5,589 bases of DNA, taken from contig WTCN01000329.1 in NCBI GenBank assembly GCA_013138555.1, forward strand, positions 1 to 5,589, given 5' to 3'. A program made the position numbers and the translations under genes. The stretch is from Methyloprofundus sp. (lineage in GTDB: Bacteria > Pseudomonadota > Gammaproteobacteria > Methylococcales > Methylomonadaceae). The notes beneath the pieces are model-generated. The model made no database searches. It saw only the letters and a program-made list of their open reading frames with translations, and was not told the origin of the DNA. Positions 1 through 5,589 of the stretch are shown here, one piece after another (within the stretch, counting starts at the first letter, position 1; every line of letters begins with the position of its first letter).

Positions 1-1841
1 CCATAGGTGGCTACTACACTTTAAAAGGCATCGCTCATCATTATTTAGGCGATTACCAGATCGCGGCAGAAAGCCTTGAAAAAGCACAGCCTTATTTGCG
101 CGGTCTAAGTGATAATATTCTCAACCGTCTCTGGTATGTGTTTCGTTATATTAATGCTTTAAAGCTTACAAAGCATGACGAAGAAGAGGAAAAAAGGCTC
201 TCTGAGTATCTGGAAAATGTTTGCATCTGGGCTAAGTTAGGATCTATTCTAAAACCGTATTTAGGCTTAATGCTTGCCGAGCGTGCTTTTCATAATAATG
301 ATTTTAGCGAAGCCAGGCGTTGCTATTTAGATGCCATCGATGCTGCACGTAAAGAAAAGTTTATTTTACTGGAAGGATTATTACAGCAACGCCTAGGCGA
401 GTTATTAATCAGTAAACAACACGAACATGCAGACTATCATTTAGTGAAAGCGGTGCTTAGCTTTAAACATTGTGGTGCAGACGTTAAAGCAAAACAGCTT
501 ATGGAAAAATACTCTATCGCAACCGATACAGCTATTACAGATAACAACAATGAAGTTTCTTTAGAGCAATTACTAGATGTTAATTATCTGGTGGAAGCAA
601 GCCGTGAGATCACCCAGCAACTGGACCTGGAACCCTTATTAAGCACCATTATTAAAGCTGTCATGGAGCGCTTAAGTGCTAAAACTGGTTATTTATTAAT
701 TGTAGAAGATGAAAACTTAACGGTGCTTGCAAAAGGCATTAAGCAAGATGAGGTAAAAGTACAAATTAAACAGATAGCCTCCTTAGAAACCGATACCTTA
801 AGTATGGCAATCGTTCATTACGTTTACCATACCGGCGAAATGGTGGTACTCGATAATGCCTGTAAAGAGAGTGATTTCATGACGGATAAAACCGTCATTG
901 GGCAACAGCTAAAATCCATTTTGTGCCTGCCTTTGGTCAAACAACAAAAAGTTTTAGGGGTACTGTATCTGGAAAATAATCTTATCGCTTCGGTTTTTGC
1001 CCAACAGCATATAGAGCTAACCCGGTTATTAACTGCACAGGCTGCGATTGCACTGGAAAACACCTTACTGATGGAGAAAATGAAACTCCATCATCAACAA
1101 ATCCAGTGCTTTAATGAACAGCTAGAACAGAGAGTTGAACAGCGTACCGTCGAATTAAACGCAGTCAACGAAGAATTAAAAAATTTCGCTTATATCGTGT
1201 CACATGATTTAAAAGCCCCCTTACGCGCTATTAATCAGCTTTCAGCCTGGATAGAAGAAGATTATGCGCAGGCTTTTGATGAGGACGGGCGTGAACAAAT
1301 GGCACTATTAAGAAGTCGCGCCAAACGCATGCACGATATGATTAATAGTATTTTACAATATTCACGTATCGGTCGCGTCCGTGAAAATAGAGAGGAGGTT
1401 GACTTAAACATTATTATTCATGATGTTATCGAAGCACTATCCCCTCCTGAGCATATTACGCTTGAAGTCCAGGCACAATTCCCCATATTATGGGGAGAAA
1501 AACTAAGAGTATATCAAGTGATACAAAACTTACTGGATAATGCGATTAAATATAATGACAAACCACAGGGACTCATTCAGCTTAAGTTTGAGGACAAAAC
1601 AACGCATTGGTGTTTCTGTATTAAAGATAATGGCATCGGTATAGATGCAGCTTATCAAGAAAAAGTATTTCAATTATTTCAGACCCTGGCATCTAAAGAT
1701 CAACAAAATAGCACGGGAGTAGGGCTAAGCATTATTGAAAAGACAGTGCATAACTGGGGGGGTAAAATCTGGCTGGAATCCACACTGGGTGAAGGCTGCC
1801 AATTCTTTTTCACTTTCCCTAAGAGCGAGAGAGCATGCTAA
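1..1841 (+). CDS. Sensor histidine kinase, C-terminal part (TPR-like, GAF, HisKA, HATPase_c), truncated by window start
   Basis: The frame is open from base 3, so the 5' end lies outside; the 612 visible residues are numbered from there. Residues 1-170 are TPR-like helical repeats (for example GYYTLKGIAHHYLGDYQIAA). The segment HLVKAVLSFKHCGADVKAKQ (about 146-165) is typical of the helical region in the trifunctional Ser/Thr kinase / AAA ATPase / histidine kinase family, so those front domains probably lie upstream (inference). A GAF domain spans about 209-353 and a coiled signalling helix about 354-392. HisKA follows with the H-box SHDLKAPLRAI, phospho-acceptor His401. HATPase_c spans about 497-607, with N-box QNLLDNAIKY (Asn513), G1 DNGIGID (about 542), F-box FQLFQTL and G2 GVGLSI. 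All catalytic boxes are intact, so it should be an active autokinase. No membrane segment is visible, suggesting a cytoplasmic protein. The GAF ligand is unknown. The stop TAA at 1839-1841 overlaps the next gene's start. An internal TTG at 96 is not a credible start. Confidence 0.9.
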   Translation, partial: IGGYYTLKGIAHHYLGDYQIAAESLEKAQPYLRGLSDNILNRLWYVFRYINALKLTKHDEEEEKRLSEYLENVCIWAKLGSILKPYLGLMLAERAFHNNDFSEARRCYLDAIDAARKEKFILLEGLLQQRLGELLISKQHEHADYHLVKAVLSFKHCGADVKAKQLMEKYSIATDTAITDNNNEVSLEQLLDVNYLVEASREITQQLDLEPLLSTIIKAVMERLSAKTGYLLIVEDENLTVLAKGIKQDEVKVQIKQIASLETDTLSMAIVHYVYHTGEMVVLDNACKESDFMTDKTVIGQQLKSILCLPLVKQQKVLGVLYLENNLIASVFAQQHIELTRLLTAQAAIALENTLLMEKMKLHHQQIQCFNEQLEQRVEQRTVELNAVNEELKNFAYIVSHDLKAPLRAINQLSAWIEEDYAQAFDEDGREQMALLRSRAKRMHDMINSILQYSRIGRVRENREEVDLNIIIHDVIEALSPPEHITLEVQAQFPILWGEKLRVYQVIQNLLDNAIKYNDKPQGLIQLKFEDKTTHWCFCIKDNGIGIDAAYQEKVFQLFQTLASKDQQNSTGVGLSIIEKTVHNWGGKIWLESTLGEGCQFFFTFPKSERAC

Positions 1842-2254
1842 TGAATAGTATAAAACCCGTTTTACTGGTCGAAGATGACGCGGTTGATATTATGACCGTA
1901 AAACGATGTTTTAAGCGACTTAAAATCCCTAACGAACTATGGGTGGCAGAAAGTGGCGAAGATGCTTTGCAACGATTAAATTCATGCGCTGAAACGCCCC
2001 CTTGTATCGTGCTGCTGGATATTAATATGCCCAGAATGAATGGCCTGGAATTTCTTAAGCAATTTAAAAACCTGCCACTGGCTAATAAAATCCCCGTTAT
2101 TATGCTAACCTCATCTAACGAAGAATCTGATATAGATTATTGTTTTTCACTAGGGGTTGCGGGGTATATTTTAAAGCCGATCGACTATGAAAAATTTGTC
2201 GAAACCATTGAGGTTCTTGATGCCTATTGGTCTCTGAGTGAGTTACCCAAATGA
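1835..2254 (+). CDS. Single-domain response regulator, Rcp1/CheY-like
   Basis: This 139-residue protein is one receiver domain with no output domain. The acidic pair is Glu13-Asp14-Asp15 (LLVEDD), the phospho-acceptor is Asp62 (LLDINMPRMNG), and the switch and signalling residues are Thr92 and Lys114 (LKPID). The Asp at position 18 (VEDDAVD), the IPNELWVAESGEDAL segment and the C-terminal YWSLSELPK resemble the Rcp1 family, which receives phosphate from phytochrome-type kinases with an SHDLKAPLR H-box like that of the upstream gene. It is therefore the likely partner of that kinase (inference). Two starts are possible: ATG at 1835 (used here) or ATG at 1841, which overlaps the upstream stop by one base (TAATG). 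The purine run GAGAG at 1829-1833 is better spaced for 1841, but an earlier GAG suits 1835. The stop overlaps the next gene in an ATGA arrangement, suggesting translational coupling. Without an output domain it may act by protein binding, as a relay step, or as a phosphate sink. Confidence 0.93.
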   Translation: MLMNSIKPVLLVEDDAVDIMTVKRCFKRLKIPNELWVAESGEDALQRLNSCAETPPCIVLLDINMPRMNGLEFLKQFKNLPLANKIPVIMLTSSNEESDIDYCFSLGVAGYILKPIDYEKFVETIEVLDAYWSLSELPK

Positions 2255-4404
2255 AGCGCATAAAATTATTATTAGTTGAAGATGATTTAGCCGATCAAAT
2301 GAGCTTTAAGCGTTTTGTCAAACGCGAACAACTTCCTTATGATTATACTGTTGCAGGCTCAATTACTCAGGCGCGAAAAATATTAGTCAGCGATATCCAT
2401 TTTGACCTGATTTTACTGGATCATACTTTAGGTGATGGCACTGCCTTTGATTTATTTGAAAGTATCCCGATCACCTTACCTATTATATTTGTCACCGGTT
2501 CAGGTGATGAAGAAATTGCTGTTAAAGCCATTAAACAGGGGGCATCAGACTATTTAACCAAGGATGTAGCAGGTGATTACTTAAAATTATTACCCTTAAC
2601 CATCGCCAACGTCATTAAGGCAAAAACAATTGAGAAGGAGCTTGAAGCCTACAAACATCAACTGGAAGAAATGGTTGAAGAACGTACTATAGCGCTGAAG
2701 CACGAAATCAACGAGCGCATGCAAATAGAAGAGCAGTTGATCGAAGAAAAAGAACGCGCTCAAGTGACTTTAAAATCTATCGGTGATGCCGTTATTACCA
2801 CCGATACCAATGGCCTGATTGAATTTATTAATCCTGTGGCAGAAAATCTGACAGGCTGGCGTTTTGAAGAGGCACGCGGCCAACATATAGACAATGTTTT
2901 TAAAATTGTTTATGAAGAGTCCAGAAAGCAGCTTGCCAGCCCCATTTCCCTCTGCCTTGAAACAAATAAAATTACGGGTCTGAATGAAAAAGTACTGTTG
3001 CTTAACAGGAAGGGTGCTGAGTATTGTATACAGGATTCAGCCGCCCCTATCCATGACCAGGATGGCGTAATACAAGGTGTCGTTCTGGTCTTCAGTGATG
3101 TTACTCAGGCACGGCGCTTAACAAAAGAGCTCGCCTATCATGCCACCCACGACCCATTAACAGGGCTGGTAAATCGGCGGATTTTTGAACAACGACTCAA
3201 GCGTATTCTACAATCAAGGCATAATGTAACTGAGCAGCATATCTTTTGCTATCTGGACCTGGATCAATTTAAAGTGATTAATGATAGCTGTGGACATACT
3301 GCCGGAGACGAACTGCTTAAACAAGTCACCTCTATATTGCATACTAAAGTGAGAGCTCGCGACACACTGGCGCGCTTAGGGGGTGATGAATTCGGCATAT
3401 TAATGGAGCACTGCTCTCTGGAGCGTGGTGAATGTCTTGCCAATATTTTACGTGAAAGTATTGCTGAATACCGATTTCAATGGGATGAAAAAAGTTTTCG
3501 CATCGGTGTCAGTATCGGTTTAATGCAAATCAGCGAAGAATTTAACAACCTTAATGATTTACTGGTGACCGCAGATGCCTCCTGTTATGCCGCTAAAAAT
3601 GAAGGGCGCAATAGAGTTCATGTTTATCACCCCAATGATGTAAACATTAAACTCCGCTCAGGGCAGGTACAATGGGTTGAAAAACTCAATAAAGCACTGG
3701 ATGAAAATCAATTTCATCTATATAAACAGGAAATCTGTAGCTTTAGCAGTGAAGAGGGGGAGCATTATGAACTTCTGGTGCGACTTGAAAATGAAAAAAA
3801 AGGACTAATACCACCTAATGCCTTTATACCCGCTGCGGAACGCTATGGCTTAATGCCTAAAATAGACCAGCTTGTCATTAATAACGCTTTTTCTTTTTTT
3901 GCAGACAACTCACAATCACTGGATGCACTGTCACTCTGTACCATCAATTTATCAGGCCATACTCTAAGTTGTGACTGGCTGTTTGAGTTTATCACTAAGG
4001 CCAGTCACTACCATGGCTTACCCTCTGGAAAATTTTGTTTTGAGGTCACAGAAACGGCAGCAATTAGTAATTTAAATAGAGTTACCGCATTAATTAAACA
4101 ACTGAAAGAGAAAGGTTTTCTTTTTGCTCTGGATGACTTTGGCAGTGGCTTATCGTCATTTGCCTATTTAAAAAACCTGCCCGTGGATTTTCTAAAAATT
4201 GACGGTATGTTTGTGAAAGATATTTGCCAGGACCCTGTTGATTTTGCAATGGTAAAATCCATCAATGAAATTGGTCATTTAATGGGTAAAAAAACCATCG
4301 CCGAATATGTAGAAGATGAGTGCATTTACAATAAACTTGATGAAATCGGGGTTGATTTTGCTCAAGGTTACTGGATTAGTCCGCCTAAGCCTTTGGTTTT
4401 TTAA
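2251..4404 (+). CDS. Response regulator with PAS, GGDEF and EAL domains (putative bifunctional cyclic di-GMP enzyme)
   Basis: The 717-residue protein has four domains. The receiver (about 3-123) has Asp11/Asp12, phospho-acceptor Asp57 (LLDHTLGDG), Thr82 and Lys104. A charged coiled linker (about 125-170) leads to a PAS domain (about 170-288, SIGDAVITTDTNGLIEFINP). The GGDEF domain (about 295-460) has the intact signature GGDEF at 377-381, the metal-binding region YLDLDQFK, and an RxxD inhibitory site (Arg368 to Asp371) at the usual five-residue distance. The EAL domain (about 472-715) reads ELL at 507-509 but keeps the residues known to bind metal and substrate: Glu507, Asn566, Glu598, Asp628/Asp629 (DDFGSG), Lys649, Glu685, Glu688 and Gln705. 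Both cyclic di-GMP synthesis from GTP and hydrolysis to pGpG therefore look possible; which one dominates cannot be read from sequence. The start ATG overlaps the upstream stop by four bases (ATGA) and the Shine-Dalgarno is weak, so coupled translation is likely. No membrane segments are seen, so it should be cytoplasmic. Phosphorylation by the kinase encoded at the window start is inferred. Confidence 0.95.
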   Translation: MKRIKLLLVEDDLADQMSFKRFVKREQLPYDYTVAGSITQARKILVSDIHFDLILLDHTLGDGTAFDLFESIPITLPIIFVTGSGDEEIAVKAIKQGASDYLTKDVAGDYLKLLPLTIANVIKAKTIEKELEAYKHQLEEMVEERTIALKHEINERMQIEEQLIEEKERAQVTLKSIGDAVITTDTNGLIEFINPVAENLTGWRFEEARGQHIDNVFKIVYEESRKQLASPISLCLETNKITGLNEKVLLLNRKGAEYCIQDSAAPIHDQDGVIQGVVLVFSDVTQARRLTKELAYHATHDPLTGLVNRRIFEQRLKRILQSRHNVTEQHIFCYLDLDQFKVINDSCGHTAGDELLKQVTSILHTKVRARDTLARLGGDEFGILMEHCSLERGECLANILRESIAEYRFQWDEKSFRIGVSIGLMQISEEFNNLNDLLVTADASCYAAKNEGRNRVHVYHPNDVNIKLRSGQVQWVEKLNKALDENQFHLYKQEICSFSSEEGEHYELLVRLENEKKGLIPPNAFIPAAERYGLMPKIDQLVINNAFSFFADNSQSLDALSLCTINLSGHTLSCDWLFEFITKASHYHGLPSGKFCFEVTETAAISNLNRVTALIKQLKEKGFLFALDDFGSGLSSFAYLKNLPVDFLKIDGMFVKDICQDPVDFAMVKSINEIGHLMGKKTIAEYVEDECIYNKLDEIGVDFAQGYWISPPKPLVF

Positions 4405-4444
4405 TTATTAATCTGCTGTGTTCTGTTCAAATTTCAGTTTTAAC

Positions 4445-4666
4445 CGTTCCCACGCTCCACGCGTGGGAATGCATCTATCGACTCTCCAGCGTCGTATATA
4501 ACAAAAATAGGACGCTGGAGCGTCTACCGCAGCGTTCCCACGCAGAGCGTCACTGCCATTAAGTTAAGCTTCAAAAGTAGGATGGGCAAAGGAGGTACGA
4601 CGTGCCCATCCTACATTGTAAAATAGGCTTAACTTAATGGCACAGTGACGCAGAGCCTGAGGAACG
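4445..4666. repeat. Palindromic intergenic repeat (GTTCCCACGC family), interrupted by a second repeat
   Basis: The left part has a hairpin with perfect 9-base arms, TTCCCACGC at 4447-4455 and GCGTGGGAA at 4461-4469. The same GCGTGGGAA strand can instead pair with TTCCCACGC at 4535-4543 (arms 4461-4472 and 4532-4543, one G-T mismatch), enclosing an inner stem of 4480-4493 with 4511-4524 (13 of 14 positions) around an AT-rich loop. The outer ends are CGTTCC (4445-4450) and GGAACG (4661-4666). Removing the inserted element and one copy of its flanking repeat would restore a unit of about 114 bases. I recall similar GTTCCCACGC-type units dispersed in Methylococcales and other gammaproteobacteria; that is from memory and not checked. 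No coding capacity is seen. It is probably a non-autonomous REP/MITE-like element, and it could fold in the 3' end of the upstream operon's transcript. Confidence 0.75.
4549..4647. mobile_element. Small palindromic MITE-like element inserted in the preceding repeat
   Basis: The long imperfect terminal inverted repeats pair CCATTAAGTTAAGC (4556-4569) with GCTTAACTTAATGG (4627-4640). The pairing extends outward through GCGTCACTG (4547-4555) and CAGTGACGC (4643-4651), with a two-base bulge on the right side. Inside is a second perfect hairpin: GTAGGATGGGCA (4577-4588) with TGCCCATCCTAC (4603-4614) and a 14-base loop. The 9-base sequence ACGCAGAGC occurs immediately on both sides (4540-4548 and 4648-4656) and looks like a target-site duplication, although the exact edge is ambiguous because the inverted repeats extend into it. 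There is no open reading frame for a transposase, so movement would need one supplied elsewhere. The GTAGGATGGGCA stem resembles a repeat family I recall from many proteobacteria. Confidence 0.65.
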
Positions 4667-4690
4667 ATCAAATTCACTCTACATCCCATA

Positions 4691-4720
4691 AAAAAAGGGG
4701 AGCGATAAAATCGCTCCCCC
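4691..4720 (-). terminator. Rho-independent terminator of the minus-strand cytochrome-like gene
   Basis: Read on the minus strand, a perfect 9-base GC-rich stem (GGGGAGCGA at 4697-4705 with TCGCTCCCC at 4711-4719, five-base loop) is followed by six T residues (complement of 4691-4696). It lies about 60 bases past the stop codon of the gene ending at 4777. On the plus strand the stem is followed by CTTATTA, a poor U-tract, so it is oriented for the minus-strand gene, although partial termination of the opposing operon is possible. Confidence 0.88.
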
Positions 4721-4728
4721 TTATTAAT

Positions 4729-4750
4729 GCCTGATCATTAAAACTCAGGC
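4729..4750 (-). other. Small hairpin between the stop codon and the terminator
   Basis: GCCTGA (4729-4734) and TCAGGC (4745-4750) form a six-base stem with a ten-base AT-rich loop. It sits in the 3' untranslated region of the minus-strand gene, just before the terminator. It has no T-tract of its own and no known motif. It may only stabilise the mRNA end or be chance. Confidence 0.3.
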
Positions 4751-4776
4751 GGTTTAAAAAATAAACCTGTTATGCA

Positions 4777-5589
4777 TTATTTGTCAGCAATGACAAAATA
4801 ACCAGGTTCCGTTGTTTTAATGATGACAAAACCTTCACTATCTTCATTTGCAGGTATGATCATTAATATATCAGAAGAAGGTATCGCTTCGATGCTTGTC
4901 AACTCCCAGTTAGCCATAACAACATTAACCTCACCAGGGTAAGTTTTATTGCCTTTATAAGCCACCTTAAGGAACATCGACGCACCATTAAAGCTAGTCA
5001 CATGCTTCTTAGCTGAATCACGTACATCAAAGAAGAATACATCAGAACGTAACTTTCCGTAACCACGTGCATCCAGTACACCTTGAGCAGCACTTTCAGC
5101 ACCTTCAAGAAGACCTAAAGCACCACGATAGGTTGGGAACAGGATGTTATTAACAGTATTACCGTCAATAGCAGCCGCCATACTTCTTAAAGAAAAATTA
5201 CCTTTATTGACCTGAAAGAAGAAAGCATCAGCACTAGGTAGTTCTGGAGACATTAATGCCCCTAGCTGTGGTCCAGCAGCAGCTAAAAGATCTGCGTTGC
5301 TGATTTTTCTAAATTCACCGATGACTTCACTTGCACTAGAGTTTTTCAAACGACTCATAAATGGGTCAATTTTAGTGTCATATAAAATATCATCAACATT
5401 TTCTGTAATATCACCATTAGGCTGAATTTTCATATACGGCATATCCAGAATATAATGACCCTCAGCGACCAAGCGAGCATCAGGAATAGTCCTGAGTACT
5501 TTTGAATTCGCTTTACCCATAATACCTAAAGGTGAAACCAATGCACTAAACGCACCACTTTGCTTACGCTCATGACACTCTTCACACTG
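4777..5589 (-). CDS. Putative exported c-type cytochrome, C-terminal part, truncated by window end
   Basis: The frame stays open to the window edge, giving 270 visible residues and a TAA stop at 4777-4779. The first visible residues are QCEECHERKQSGAFSALVSP, which contains a CxxCH heme c attachment motif (CEECH, bases 5572-5586 on the complement). CxxCH motifs are covalently loaded with heme in the periplasm, so the missing N-terminus should carry a signal peptide and perhaps more heme motifs (inference). No other cysteine occurs in the visible part. The roughly 250 residues after the motif look globular, with beta-rich stretches such as SDVFFFDVRD and the C-terminal GFVIIKTTEPGYFVIADK, and have no membrane segment. 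Met residues soon after the motif (GIMGKA, DMPYMKI) could serve as a distal heme ligand, but this is speculative. I do not recognise the family. A TTG at 5541 could be read as a start, but it would remove the CEECH motif. The gene is convergent with the signalling operon and ends at a strong terminator, so it is a separate unit. Its frequent GGT, CGT and TTC codons suggest good expression. Confidence 0.8.
   Translation of the reverse strand, partial: QCEECHERKQSGAFSALVSPLGIMGKANSKVLRTIPDARLVAEGHYILDMPYMKIQPNGDITENVDDILYDTKIDPFMSRLKNSSASEVIGEFRKISNADLLAAAGPQLGALMSPELPSADAFFFQVNKGNFSLRSMAAAIDGNTVNNILFPTYRGALGLLEGAESAAQGVLDARGYGKLRSDVFFFDVRDSAKKHVTSFNGASMFLKVAYKGNKTYPGEVNVVMANWELTSIEAIPSSDILMIIPANEDSEGFVIIKTTEPGYFVIADK

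Noticed and set aside
96..98. TTG as the start of the first gene
   Set aside because: The frame is open upstream to base 3 and the codons before it encode a TPR-like helix pair continuous with the rest, so the true start is outside the window.
824..1063. 79-residue open frame on the minus strand
   Set aside because: It lies wholly inside the GAF-coding part of the kinase gene, opposite a well-conserved reading frame, and its translation (rich in Ser and Cys) shows no domain.
4445..4666. CRISPR array
   Set aside because: The repeated units are inverted and nested, not regularly spaced direct repeats with unique spacers, and no cas gene is present.
4445..4776. Small RNA or riboswitch in the intergenic region
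   Set aside because: The structures are explained by dispersed palindromic repeats and a terminator; no promoter or known riboswitch core was seen, and the region lies downstream of both genes.
5539..5541. TTG (complement) as the start of the minus-strand gene
   Set aside because: The frame continues to the window edge and includes a CEECH heme motif, and the visible protein would otherwise lack an export signal.

Overview
The window looks like a moderately AT-rich gammaproteobacterial chromosome. The best guess is a relative of the methanotrophic Methylococcales. That guess rests on two palindromic intergenic repeats (a GTTCCCACGC family and a GTAGGATGGGCA family) that I recall as common in those genomes, on a c-type cytochrome neighbour, and on the dense signalling cassette. 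No rRNA or other taxonomic marker is present, so the placement is an inference.

Bases 1-4404 (+ strand) hold a tightly packed three-gene signalling operon with overlapping stop and start codons. First is the 3' part of a large sensor kinase: TPR-like helices, GAF, signalling helix, HisKA and HATPase_c. Its C-terminal style matches the so-called trifunctional Ser/Thr kinase / ATPase / histidine kinase proteins, whose front half would lie before base 1. Second is a single-domain Rcp1/CheY-like response regulator. Third is a 717-residue REC-PAS-GGDEF-EAL protein with an intact GGDEF site, an RxxD inhibitory site and an EAL domain whose signature reads ELL while the other catalytic positions are kept. 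The likely logic is that the kinase senses a signal, phosphorylates the stand-alone receiver and/or the receiver of the third protein, and so adjusts cyclic di-GMP.

Bases 4405-4776 are a 372-base intergenic region between convergent genes. It carries one palindromic repeat (about 4445-4666) apparently interrupted by a second palindromic repeat (about 4549-4647), with a 9-base direct repeat on both sides of the insert. A strong Rho-independent terminator for the minus-strand gene follows at 4691-4720.

Bases 4777-5589 (- strand) hold the 3' part of a gene open to the window edge. Its first visible residues include a CxxCH heme c attachment motif (CEECH), so it is probably an exported c-type cytochrome of unrecognised family. 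An apparent TTG start at 5541 would hide that motif and is unlikely to be real.
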